Shown: positions 53,033 through 61,518 of the stretch, piece after piece
Layout of the letters: each line of letters begins with the position of its first letter
Position numbering within the stretch: the stretch's first letter is position 1
DNA from: Kingella oralis
GTDB lineage: Bacteria; Pseudomonadota; Gammaproteobacteria; Burkholderiales; Neisseriaceae
NCBI RefSeq assembly: GCF_014054985.1
Contig: NZ_CP059569.1
Coordinates: 124,001 to 188,000, forward strand
DNA: 64,000 nucleotides
Reading direction: 5' to 3'
Program-made: the position numbers and the translations under genes
Notes under the pieces: model-generated
What the model was told of the DNA's origin: nothing
Database searches by the model: none
What the model saw: only the letters and a program-made list of their open reading frames with translations

Positions 53033-53473
53033 TCAATGCGCCTGATGCGACGTGCCATACACAATCTTATCCGTCCACGCCATCGCAATCGCCGACAGCA
53101 AAAACGCCAAATGCAGCAGCAGTTGCCACATCATCTGCTGTTCAGGCAGCCGCCCCGCGTTGATAAACGTTTGCAGCAAATGAATCGACGAAATGCTGAT
53201 AATCGCCATCGACAGCTTCACTTTCAACACCGACGCATTCACATGGTTGAGCCATTCGGGCTGGTCGGGGTGGTTGTCCACATTCAAGCGCGACACAAAA
53301 GTCTCGTAGCCGCCAATCAGCACCATCACCAGCAAATTGGCAATCATCACCACATCAATCAGATTCAGCACCGCCAGCATCACGGTGGATTCGTCCATGG
53401 TGTTTAGATGGGTGATTAAGCCCCAAAGCAGCTTAACGAATTTGTAGGAATAAATCGCCTGCACCACAATCAA
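53033..53473 (-). CDS. UPF0114 (YqhA) family membrane protein, start uncertain
   Basis: 146 residues from a TTG at 53473, with three remaining membrane helices. Segments such as LLWGLITHLNTM, LIDVVMIANLLVMVLIGGY and KLSMAIISISSIHLLQTFI fit the UPF0114/TIGR00645 family. The frame upstream carries the missing family N-terminus (RNVLAALIFASRWLQLPIYLGL) up to about 53570, but contains no ATG or GTG before a TGA at 53597-53599. Either translation starts at a rare ATT (53569) or at a downstream start that omits most of the first helix. Confidence 0.75.
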   Translation of the reverse strand: MIVVQAIYSYKFVKLLWGLITHLNTMDESTVMLAVLNLIDVVMIANLLVMVLIGGYETFVSRLNVDNHPDQPEWLNHVNASVLKVKLSMAIISISSIHLLQTFINAGRLPEQQMMWQLLLHLAFLLSAIAMAWTDKIVYGTSHQAH

Positions 53474-53677
53474 GCCCAGATAAATGGGCAGTTGCAGCCA
53501 GCGGCTCGCAAAAATCAGCGCGGCAAGAACATTGCGGCGGGTAGGTTGTGTAGAAATGGGTGTCGTAATTTTTCTGTTTTTAAAATAGAGAGTTAATCAA
53601 ACTCAGGCTGCATCCAAAACACAGGCAGCCTGAAAACGATTTTCAGGCTGCCTCATAGGTTAATGGCAAAGAAAACG

Positions 53678-54820
53678 TTATTTGCTCATTTTCAATTTTT
53701 GCCACAACGCAGTGGTTTGTTTTTTCGCCTCATCCGACATTTGCGGCATCACAAAGCCGTCTGCCATATCTTGCGCCGTTGGGAAAATGGAGCGGGTTTC
53801 CACCAGTTTTTTGTCCATTTTCTCGCGCGCGGGCAGGCTGGCGGGCGCAAAGGTTACCGCAGCGCCGTTTTTAGCCGCCACTTCGGGGTCAAGCGTGTAG
53901 TTGATGTATTTATGCGCGTTGGCAACGTTTTTCGCATCTTTGGGAATCACCCAAGATTCCACCCAGAAACCCATGCCTTTGGGGGTGAGCACTTCGATGC
54001 CCACATTATTTTTCACTTCTTCGCTGCGCGCTTTGGCAAGGTTCAAGTCGCCGCCGTTACCTGCCACCAAGCAGATGTCGCCGCGCGCCAATTCGTCGAT
54101 ATACGATGCGCTGAACCGTTTCACATCGGGGCGAATGGCTTGCAACACGGCGGCTGCGGCTTCAATGTCGGCGGGGTTGCTGCCTTTGGGGTCTTTACCA
54201 AGATAGTTCAACACGATGGGGAACATTTCGCTGGGCGTGTCCCACAGCGCGATGCCGCAAGATTTGAGCTTGTGCGTGTATTCGGGTTTAAACATCAAAT
54301 CCCATGCGTTGTCGGGCAGTTTGCCGCCGAGCAATTCTTTGCCTTTGGCGGTAATCGCCAAGGTGTTCACGCCCGAGAAATAAGGCACGGCGTATTCGTT
54401 GCCAGGGTCGGCTTGTTCCAGCAATTTCAGCAGGGCGGGGTCGATGTTTTTGTAGTTGGGGATAAGCGATTTGTCGATTTTCTGATAAGCACCCGCTTTG
54501 ATTTGACGGGGCAAAAATGCGATGCCGGGCACGCCCAAATCGTAGCCTGATTTGCCGGTGAGCATTTTGGCTTCTAGGGTTTCGTTGTTTTCGTATAGGT
54601 CGTAGGTTAAATCGAGGTTGTTGGCTTTTTTGAAGTCTTCAACGGTGGATTCGTCCACATAGTTTGACCAGTTGTAGATATTGAGCGCGTTGGTAGCGGG
54701 CGCGCTGGCTGTTGGGGCTGCGCCTGATGCGTTGGTGTTTTGCGCTGGGGCGTTGTTGTTTTCGCCGCCGCAGGCAGCCAAGGCTAGCAATAGCACGGTG
54801 CTTAACAGTGTTTTCTTCAT
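53678..54820 (-). CDS. potF: Polyamine-binding lipoprotein of the PotF/PotD family
   Basis: 380 residues. A lipoprotein signal (MKKTLLSTVLLLALAAC, Cys17), a low-complexity Asn/Ala/Pro linker, then the family start LNIYNWSNYVDESTVEDF and SGYDLGVPGIAFLPRQIKAG, PYFSGVNTLAITAKG and LARGDICLVAGNGGD. It captures putrescine or spermidine in the periplasm for an ABC permease such as potGHI at 38-41 kb. Lipid anchoring of PotD is usual in Neisseria. Monocistronic. Confidence 0.9.
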   Translation of the reverse strand: MKKTLLSTVLLLALAACGGENNNAPAQNTNASGAAPTASAPATNALNIYNWSNYVDESTVEDFKKANNLDLTYDLYENNETLEAKMLTGKSGYDLGVPGIAFLPRQIKAGAYQKIDKSLIPNYKNIDPALLKLLEQADPGNEYAVPYFSGVNTLAITAKGKELLGGKLPDNAWDLMFKPEYTHKLKSCGIALWDTPSEMFPIVLNYLGKDPKGSNPADIEAAAAVLQAIRPDVKRFSASYIDELARGDICLVAGNGGDLNLAKARSEEVKNNVGIEVLTPKGMGFWVESWVIPKDAKNVANAHKYINYTLDPEVAAKNGAAVTFAPASLPAREKMDKKLVETRSIFPTAQDMADGFVMPQMSDEAKKQTTALWQKLKMSK

Positions 54821-54995
54821 TATCTTATCTTCTCGTTAAAAGTGGTTAAAAAAGGAAGTGGCATTGTAAAGGCATTGTTCTTAAAATTCAATCGGTTTTG
54901 ATGCGGATACGGGATTTTCAGGCTGCCTGTGTAGTTGTGTAATATTGTCTAACGCGGTAAACTTGCCAGCTTAATTGAATAAAACAATCAAAACC

Positions 54996-55808
54996 ATGAA
55001 ATCAGCCTTTGATTTGAAATCTGCCCGCTTGGAAGCCTTAACGCTGCGTTTGTTTACGGCGGATTTGGCGGAGATTGCCGCGCTGCTGGACGAAAAAGCG
55101 GCGCAATATGCCCAGTTTGCCCATATGCCGTTTGTTTTGGATGCCACGCATTTGAAACGGGCGGATGAGCTGGATTGGGCGGCGTTGGTGGCTTTGTTTG
55201 CGGCGCGCGATTGGCGCGTGGTGGCGTTGAAGCATGCCAAGAAAGATTGGTCGGCGCTGGCGAAAACGGCGGGTTTGCTGTGGTTGGACGATGGCAAAAA
55301 AGCCAATAGGCAGCCTGAAAACAAGGCGGATGACACGGCTGCGGCAGATGCCGGGCAGCCTGAAAACGCCCGTGCCGCGCAAGCCGGCGAAACCGCAAAC
55401 GAATCCACTGCGGCAACCGCCAAAGCAGACGGCACCGCCGCGCAGCCTGAAACGCAGGTTGCCGCGCGCAAAACGGTGGTGGTTACTTCGCCCGTGCGCA
55501 CGGGGCAGCAGGTTTACGCCGAGCAGGCGGATTTGGTGGTGCTGGGCATGGTGAGCGAGGGCGCGGAGATTATCGCCGATGGCAATATCCATGTGTACGC
55601 GCCGATGCGTGGGCGGGCGTTGGCAGGCGAATCAGGCGACAAGAGCGCGCGGATTTTCTTGCAATCCATGCAGGCGGAATTGGTTTCCATTGCGGGCATT
55701 TACCGCGTGTTTGAACAGGATTTGCCGCCGTCTTTGCACAAAAAGGCGGTGCAGATTGAATTGCAGGAAGATGAGCGTTTGGCGATTTTGGCGATTAACG
55801 CCAATTAG
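54996..55808 (+). CDS. minC: Septum site-determining protein MinC
   Basis: 270 residues. The N-terminal FtsZ-inhibiting domain (about 1-98, FDLKSARLEALTLRLFTADL) and the C-terminal MinD-binding beta-helix (about 165-260, VVVLGMVSEGAEIIADGNIHVYAPMRGRA in parts) are joined by a linker of about 60 Ala/Asp/Thr-rich residues. Three DUS-like words fall in this linker and encode RQPENK, GQPENA and QPETQ. MinC blocks FtsZ rings away from midcell. The ATG at 54996 was chosen over a TTG at 54975. First gene of minC-minD-minE-oxyR. Confidence 0.94.
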   Translation: MKSAFDLKSARLEALTLRLFTADLAEIAALLDEKAAQYAQFAHMPFVLDATHLKRADELDWAALVALFAARDWRVVALKHAKKDWSALAKTAGLLWLDDGKKANRQPENKADDTAAADAGQPENARAAQAGETANESTAATAKADGTAAQPETQVAARKTVVVTSPVRTGQQVYAEQADLVVLGMVSEGAEIIADGNIHVYAPMRGRALAGESGDKSARIFLQSMQAELVSIAGIYRVFEQDLPPSLHKKAVQIELQEDERLAILAINAN

Positions 55809-55987
55809 CATCGCATTATTCGTTAGAGGTAGCCTGAAAACTAGGTTGAGCAAGCGGTTTGGGCAATATGGTTTTCAGGCTGCCTCTGGTTAAACGAAAA
55901 ACTGATTTTCAGGCTGCCTCAAAGCCATTGTTTTCAGGCTGCCTATCCTTTTCCCATCACTATCTAATCTGAAAGAGAGTATTCAAA

Positions 55988-56800
55988 GTGGCAAAAATTA
56001 TTGTGGTTACATCAGGCAAAGGCGGCGTGGGCAAAACCACCACGTCCGCCAGCATCGCAACGGGTTTAGCGTTGCAAGGACACAAAACCTGCGTGATTGA
56101 CTTTGACGTGGGCCTGCGCAATCTGGATTTGATTATGGGCTGCGAGCGGCGCGTGGTGTATGACTTGGTGAACGTGATTCAAGGCGAGGCCACCGCCATC
56201 CAAGCCCTGATTAAAGACAAGCATTGCGAAAACCTGTTTATTCTGCCCGCTTCGCAAACCCGCGATAAAGACGCGCTCACCAAAGAAGGCGTGGGCAAAG
56301 TATTGAAAGAATTGGTGACCAATTTGAACTTTGAATTTGTGGTGTGCGATTCGCCCGCGGGCATTGAAACGGGCGCGCTGATGGCGCTGTATTTTGCCGA
56401 TGAAGCAATCATCACCACCAACCCCGAAGTTTCTTCCGTGCGCGACTCCGACCGCATTTTGGGCATTTTGCAAAGCAAATCGCGCAAAGCTGAGCGCGGC
56501 GAAACGGTGAAAGAGCATCTGCTGATTACGCGCTATTCGCCCGAGCGCGTGGCAAAAGGCGAGATGCTGTCGGTGCAAGACATTCAGGATATTTTGCGCA
56601 TTCCGTTGATTGGCGTGATTCCCGAATCGCAAAACGTGTTGCAAGCGTCTAACGCGGGCGAGCCTGTTATTCACCAAAACGATGCGGTTGCGGCGCAGGC
56701 GTATCAGGATGTGGTGGCGCGCTTGCTGGGCGAAAACCGCGAAATCCGTTTCTTGGAAGCCGAGAAAAAAGGCTTTTTCAAGAAATTGTTTGGGGGGTAA
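55988..56800 (+). CDS. minD: Septum site-determining ATPase MinD
   Basis: 270 residues. The deviant Walker A is TSGKGGVGKTTTSASIATGL, followed by FDVGLRNLDLIMGCERRVVYD and the C-terminal amphipathic membrane helix (FFKKLFGG). It binds membrane as an ATP dimer and recruits MinC. The start codon is GTG at 55988. MinE follows after 3 bp. The 179-bp space before it contains three DUS copies, one inverted pair (about 55833-55885). Confidence 0.95.
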   Translation: MAKIIVVTSGKGGVGKTTTSASIATGLALQGHKTCVIDFDVGLRNLDLIMGCERRVVYDLVNVIQGEATAIQALIKDKHCENLFILPASQTRDKDALTKEGVGKVLKELVTNLNFEFVVCDSPAGIETGALMALYFADEAIITTNPEVSSVRDSDRILGILQSKSRKAERGETVKEHLLITRYSPERVAKGEMLSVQDIQDILRIPLIGVIPESQNVLQASNAGEPVIHQNDAVAAQAYQDVVARLLGENREIRFLEAEKKGFFKKLFGG

Positions 56801-56803
56801 GCC

Positions 56804-57109
56804 ATGTCGTTGATTGACCGTTTGTTTGGCAGAAAGCCGCAAAGCGCATCGCTGGCGCGCGACCGTTTGCAAATCATCATCACGCAGGAGCGCGCCAACC
56901 GCGAAACCGCCAGAACGCCCGATTATTTGCCCACGCTGCAAAAAGAGCTGCTGGAAGTGTTGTCTAAATATGTGAAGATTGAATTGGACGACATCAACAT
57001 CACGCGCGAGGAGCAAGACGGCGTGGAAATGTTGGCGTTAAACATCACGCTGCCCGAAACCAAACCCAACGGGCAAGGGCAGCCTGAAAAACAAGAGGAT
57101 AAGGCATGA
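56804..57109 (+). CDS. minE: Cell division topological specificity factor MinE
   Basis: 101 residues. MSLIDRLFGRKPQSASLA is the membrane/MinD-binding start, RDRLQIIITQERANR the anti-MinCD helix, and the topological domain follows. A DUS near the end encodes GQPEKQED, so the C-terminal tail is a little longer than in E. coli MinE. Its stop overlaps the oxyR start by 4 bp. Confidence 0.94.
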   Translation: MSLIDRLFGRKPQSASLARDRLQIIITQERANRETARTPDYLPTLQKELLEVLSKYVKIELDDINITREEQDGVEMLALNITLPETKPNGQGQPEKQEDKA

Positions 57110-58023
57110 CTTTAACCGAGTTGCGCTACATCGTTGCCGTGGCGCAGGAAAAGCATTTCGGGCGCGCCGCGCAACGCTGCCACGTGAGCCAGCCCACGCT
57201 TTCCATCGCCATCAAAAAGCTGGAAGAAGAGCTGGGCTTGTCGCTGTTTGACCGCAGCAGCAACGAAGTGATGACCACCAATTCGGGCGCGCGCATTGTG
57301 GCGCAGGCGCGGCGCGTGCTGGACGAGGCGGAGGTGATTCGCTATTTGGCAAACGAAGAACAAAGCCAGCTGGAAGGCAATTTTAAGCTGGGCTTGATTT
57401 TTACCGTTGCGCCGTATTTGCTGCCCAAGCTGATTTTATCCATGCGCCAAGTTGCGCCGAAAATGCCGTTGATGCTGGAAGAGAACTACACCGCCGCGCT
57501 CACCGAAATGCTCAAACGCGCCGATGTGGATGCGATTGTGGTGGCGGAGCCTTACGCGGAAACGGGCGTGGAAACGATACCGCTGTATGACGAGCCGTTT
57601 TTTGTGATTGTGCCCAAGGGGCATCGCTTTGAAGAGCTGGATGCGGTTTCCACCAAAGACATCGCCGAAGAAAATGTGTTGCTGCTCACCGAAGGCAACT
57701 GCATGCGCGACCAAGTGTTAGGTTCGTGCAGCGAATTGGCGGCAAAACAGCGCGTGGCGGGGTTGGCAAACACGCTGCAAGGCAGCTCGCTGAACACGAT
57801 TCGCCACATGGTTGCTAGCGGCTTGGGCATCAGCGTGTTGCCGTCCACCGCGCTCACGGACAACGACCATTTGCTGTTTTCCATTGTGCCGTTTGAAGCG
57901 CCCGCGCCCAGCCGCCGCATTGTGCTGGCGTATCGCCGCAATTTTGTGCGCCCGCAGGCTTTGGCGGCGATTGCGCAGGCGGTTAAGCTGGCGCAGTTGG
58001 CGGGGGTTACTTTTGTGGATTGA
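57106..58023 (+). CDS. oxyR: Hydrogen peroxide-sensing LysR regulator OxyR
   Basis: 305 residues. The HTH is VAVAQEKHFGRAAQRCHVSQ. The redox cysteines fall at C199 and C208 (TEGNCMRDQVLGSC), the same numbering as in E. coli OxyR. It controls catalase and peroxide defence; in Neisseria it acts mainly as a repressor in reduced form. Co-transcription with minCDE is a known neisserial layout and is supported here by the ATGA overlap. Confidence 0.95.
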   Translation: MTLTELRYIVAVAQEKHFGRAAQRCHVSQPTLSIAIKKLEEELGLSLFDRSSNEVMTTNSGARIVAQARRVLDEAEVIRYLANEEQSQLEGNFKLGLIFTVAPYLLPKLILSMRQVAPKMPLMLEENYTAALTEMLKRADVDAIVVAEPYAETGVETIPLYDEPFFVIVPKGHRFEELDAVSTKDIAEENVLLLTEGNCMRDQVLGSCSELAAKQRVAGLANTLQGSSLNTIRHMVASGLGISVLPSTALTDNDHLLFSIVPFEAPAPSRRIVLAYRRNFVRPQALAAIAQAVKLAQLAGVTFVD

Positions 58024-58028
58024 TGGGC

Positions 58029-58224
58029 TGAAACCTTTGCCAAACCATAGAGGCAGCCTGAAAACTAAAAATGCCGTCATTCCCGCGCAGGCGGGAATCT
58101 TGCTTGATATTTAGAAATTATCGTAAAAACAAACTGTTGTTTAAGCTTAATCAAGATTCCCGCCTGTGCGGGAATGACGGAAAGTTTACTCTCTTATTGC
58201 ATTTTAGATTTCGCAAAGGTTTCG
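58029..58224. repeat. Nested composite repeat with dRS3 copy D
   Basis: Outer arms CTGAAACCTTTGCCAAA (58029) and CGCAAAGGTTTCGG (about 58208) surround a kingella DUS and a 97-bp unit with dRS3 ends at 58079-58098 and 58156-58175. The 57-bp core is the reverse complement of a sequence similar to copy C at 32172-32228. It fills most of the 304-bp oxyR-trpA gap. Confidence 0.85.
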
Positions 58225-58327
58225 GACTGTGGATTGATGGTAACGGTTTGATGTCTACAAACAGAAAGAGGCAGCCTGAAAATGGTTTTGACACGTTTTC
58301 AGGCTGCCTTTGCGTTGCGCAAATGGA

Positions 58328-59110
58328 TTAAATCGCCGCTTTCAGTTCGCGCACCAATGCGCCCACGGCTTGCGCTTCGTTGCCTTGATGCGTTTCCACT
58401 TCTTTCACAATGCGGCTGCCCACAATCACAGCATCGGCAACGGCGGCGATTTTGGCGGCACTTTCGGCATCGCTGATGCCGAAACCCACGCCAATCGGCA
58501 GCTTGATGTGCTGGCGCAGCACGGCGATTTTAGCGGCGACTTCATCGGTGTTGAGCTGTGCCGAGCCGGTTACGCCTTTGAGCGAAACGTAGTAAACAAA
58601 GCCGCTGGCGTGTCGGGCGATGGCTTGCATCCGCGCTTCGCTGGTGGTGGGGGCAACGAGGAAAATGTTGTCAATATTGCGCTGCGCGAGGGCGGCTTGC
58701 AGCGGGGCGATGGTTTCAATGGGGTCGTCCACCGTGAGCACGCCGTCCACGCCTGCTTCGGCGGCGGCTTGGGCAAAGGCTTCGTAGCCCATTTTGTGCA
58801 CGGGGTTGAGGTAGCCCATCAACACAATGGGCGTGTGCGCGTTGCTTTGGCGAAATTGTTTGACAACTGCCAGCACATCGCGCAGGGAAACGTGTTGCGC
58901 GAGGGCGCGTTCTACGGCGCGTTGGATGGTGGGGCCGTCTGCCATTGGGTCGGAAAAGGGGATGCCGAGTTCTATGATGTCTGCGCCGTTTTCTGCCATG
59001 CTGTGCATCATGGCAAGGGTGGCGGCGAGATTGGGGTCGCCTGCGGTGATGTAGGCAATCAGGGCTTTTTGCTTGCCCAGTTGGGCGAAGGTGGAGGCGA
59101 TGCGGCTCAT
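58328..59110 (-). CDS. trpA: Tryptophan synthase alpha chain
   Basis: 260 residues. The barrel opens with QKALIAYITAGDPNLAATL, then IIELGIPFSDPMADGPTIQ (catalytic Glu) and the phosphate loop GFGISDAESAAKI. It cleaves indole-3-glycerol phosphate and channels indole to TrpB. The ATG at 59110 is the conserved MSRIASTF start; a long open frame upstream is not coding-like. trpB is not adjacent. Confidence 0.95.
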   Translation of the reverse strand: MSRIASTFAQLGKQKALIAYITAGDPNLAATLAMMHSMAENGADIIELGIPFSDPMADGPTIQRAVERALAQHVSLRDVLAVVKQFRQSNAHTPIVLMGYLNPVHKMGYEAFAQAAAEAGVDGVLTVDDPIETIAPLQAALAQRNIDNIFLVAPTTSEARMQAIARHASGFVYYVSLKGVTGSAQLNTDEVAAKIAVLRQHIKLPIGVGFGISDAESAAKIAAVADAVIVGSRIVKEVETHQGNEAQAVGALVRELKAAI

Positions 59111-59251
59111 GGTGGGGCTTTCTGCGAATGGGAAAAGGCGGATTATAGCAGCCTGAAAAGGGGTAACGCGCGCGGACGGGCTTTCAGGCTGCCTGTGCGG
59201 CGGCGGGGTGTTATGATGCGCGCTTTGCAATGAACGACAATGGATGGTGCG

Positions 59252-59686
59252 ATGACAAAACAGAATAAATGGCTGGCTTTGGGCGTGTTGCTGCTGGTGT
59301 TGGCGGCGGCAAAGTTGGCGATGCTGGGCTGGTGGCAGAATCGGCAGCCTGAAAACGGGGCGGCGGCGGTGCAATGCGATGTGTTGGCGGCGGGGTGCCC
59401 GTTTTTGCAGGGGGCGACGCTGCGGCTGCGCGGTTTAACCAGCACCAAATCGGCGTTTACCATAGAAGCGGTGGGCGTGCCCAGCGGCGTGCAATCGCTG
59501 TCGGCTTCGTTTCGCATGGATGGGATGGAGATGGGGTTTAACCGTTTTGATTTGGCGAAACAGGCGGATGGAAGCTGGCGGGCAGAGCGGGTGTATTTGC
59601 CGCTGTGCACGGCGGGTCGGCATGATTGGGTGGTGGTGTGGCAGGCGGACGGGGTGGCGTTTCAGGCTGCTTTTAGGACAGAGTAG
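59252..59686 (+). CDS. Small membrane-anchored protein of unknown function
   Basis: 144 residues (148 from an ATG at 59240). One N-terminal membrane helix (WLALGVLLLVLAAAKLAMLG) is followed by a DUS-encoded QNRQPENG linker and a beta-rich extracytoplasmic domain with two CxxxxxxC-spaced cysteines (VQCDVLAAGCPF) and later PLCTAGRHDW. A disulfide is plausible. No recognised family. The end is also DUS-derived (FQAAF). Other Neisseriaceae probably have it in the same position near trpA. Confidence 0.7.
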   Translation: MTKQNKWLALGVLLLVLAAAKLAMLGWWQNRQPENGAAAVQCDVLAAGCPFLQGATLRLRGLTSTKSAFTIEAVGVPSGVQSLSASFRMDGMEMGFNRFDLAKQADGSWRAERVYLPLCTAGRHDWVVVWQADGVAFQAAFRTE

Positions 59687-59975
59687 GGGGGAGGCAGCCT
59701 GAAACTTTTGGAAAATCTGCAACCGATGGAGTGTCGGCGGCTCACCGACATTTTGCCAGCCAACAAAGCTATGGTGATTTACTATTTGGCGACGAGCCGT
59801 CGCCGTTCCATTTTGGTTTTCAGGCTGCCGTTGGCATTTTGCAAAAGTTGCAGCCTGAAATGAGAGGTAGTGGTGTTCAACGCAAAATGGCGTGGTGCGC
59901 TGATTGGTTGCGCAATAGGCAGCCTGAAACGCGAATTAAGCGGTTTTAGCTTCGCAGAAGCTCGTCAATTCGTTT
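59687..59975. repeat. Hairpin repeats and DUS cluster
   Basis: 289 bp with GTGTCGGCGGCTCACCGACA (about 59732), the inverted GGCGACGAGCCGTCGCC repeat (59788-59804, copy 3 of the palindrome at 52511), at least four DUS copies and TTTTAGCTTCGCAGAAGCTCG (59943), a word that recurs beside DUS elsewhere. No gene. Confidence 0.6.
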
Positions 59976-60575
59976 TCAGGCTGCCTCATCTATTGTTTTA
60001 TCCAGCGTGCGACATTCGGGAAATTCGGCAACCACGCGCTGCGCCAGCTTGTCGGGCAGCCCGATGAACAGCGTGCAAGTGCTGTCCCAGCAGACGATTT
60101 CAAACAAGGCTTGCGGATGCTGCGGCTGGGCGTTTAACGACCAAAAGGTGGGGCTTTCGGCATCGGGTAAAATGCCCAAATCAATTTCGGCATCAGGTGC
60201 AAAGGCGGAAAACACGCCCCAAATGTATTGCTCATGCGGATGCCCGCGCAGCCAGCGTTCCGGTTCTGCGCCATCAAAAACAGATGGGTCGGCAAAGGTG
60301 TCGTTGTTATTGCGCTCAATATCATTAACCAGCCAACGATGTCGGCGGCAGGTTTCCCAGCCCAAAACCGCCATCATCCGATGCATATCGGTGTAATAGC
60401 GGATGCCGGGCTCGCCGTCTAAAATCAGGTTGTGCGTGGCTTGCGCGGGCAAGGGCTGGGCAAGCGCGTAGGGCGATTTTCTGGCGGGCATGGCTGCGCC
60501 GCGGATAAGGCGCATGATTTTTTGATACCAAGCGGCATCGGCTGCAATTTCGTTTTCAGGCTGCCGAGATGTCAT
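59976..60575 (-). CDS. Unrecognised soluble protein
   Basis: 199 residues, acidic, with many Trp, Tyr and His (GWETCRRHRWLVNDIERN, HPHEQYIWGVFSAFA, FWSLNAQPQH). The first codons contain a DUS (SRQPENEI); later ATG codons at residues 21 and 29 are alternatives. It ends in the next DUS region. The shape suggests a small enzyme or immunity-type protein, but no motif is diagnostic. Not in an operon with metI. Confidence 0.6.
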   Translation of the reverse strand: MTSRQPENEIAADAAWYQKIMRLIRGAAMPARKSPYALAQPLPAQATHNLILDGEPGIRYYTDMHRMMAVLGWETCRRHRWLVNDIERNNNDTFADPSVFDGAEPERWLRGHPHEQYIWGVFSAFAPDAEIDLGILPDAESPTFWSLNAQPQHPQALFEIVCWDSTCTLFIGLPDKLAQRVVAEFPECRTLDKTIDEAA

Positions 60576-60701
60576 TGGTTTGCTCCTGTATCAAATAGGC
60601 AGCCTGAAAGCGGGTTTACGGGCTTCTGCGAAGCTAAAACGCCTAAACCATTTTAGCTTCGTAACGCCGCTATGCTCCGCAGGCTGCCTATTGCTGCGCC
60701 G

Positions 60702-61376
60702 TTACCGCTTGTTCAACTTCGCCGATAGCCAGTTGCCCGTGCTTTGGATAATCACCACCATCACGGTTAGCAGCACCACCACCGCCGCCATCACATCCGC
60801 CATATAGCGTTGATGCCCATAGCGGATGCCCAAATTGCCGATGCCGCCGCCGCCGATTAAGCCCGAAGCCGCGCTTTCGCCCAAAATGGCAATCATCAAA
60901 ATGGTGATGCTCAACACCAAGCCTGAACGCGCTTCGGACAGCAACACTTTAAAAATAATCGTGCGCGGCGATGCGCCCATGGCTTGTGCCGCTTCCACCA
61001 CACCGCGCGGCACTTCTTTTAGGTTTTGCTCCACCAGCCGCGCAAAATAGAAACTGGCGGCAATGCTCAGCGACACGCTGGCGGCGAACGGCCCAAACGA
61101 TGTGCCGACAATCAGGCGCGTGAGCGGCATCACCACAATCATCAAAATCACAAACGGAAACGAGCGCATAAAGCTCACCAGCGTGCCAAGAATGCGGTGC
61201 ACAGGGCGGTTGGCGAAAATTTGCCCGTATGCCGTGGTGTAAAGCCAGATGCCGAGCAGCCCGCCCACGATGATGCCCACGGCGGACGACACGCCCACCA
61301 TAATCAGCGTTTCGCCGATGGCTTGGTAGAACTCGGGGAGCAGGGATTTGAGGTTGGCTAGAGAGGATTCGTTCAT
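60702..61376 (-). CDS. metI: Methionine ABC transporter permease MetI
   Basis: 224 residues with five membrane helices and the coupling loop VVEAAQAMGASPRTIIFKVLL, as in MetI. It imports D/L-methionine with MetN. The ATG at 61376 was chosen; upstream codons overlap DUS sequence. The gene follows metN after 142 bp with two DUS copies in between. metQ is not in the window. Confidence 0.9.
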   Translation of the reverse strand: MNESSLANLKSLLPEFYQAIGETLIMVGVSSAVGIIVGGLLGIWLYTTAYGQIFANRPVHRILGTLVSFMRSFPFVILMIVVMPLTRLIVGTSFGPFAASVSLSIAASFYFARLVEQNLKEVPRGVVEAAQAMGASPRTIIFKVLLSEARSGLVLSITILMIAILGESAASGLIGGGGIGNLGIRYGHQRYMADVMAAVVVLLTVMVVIIQSTGNWLSAKLNKR

Positions 61377-61518
61377 GGTGGTAAGTCTCTTGTTGTTTAC
61401 AGATAGGCAGCCTGAAAAAAGGGTAGGGCGTGCCATTGGTTTGGGTTTGCGAACAGCGTTTCAGGCTGCCTAATCAGTATCGCCAGAGGCAGCCTGAAAC
61501 AATGATTGGTTCACCGCG

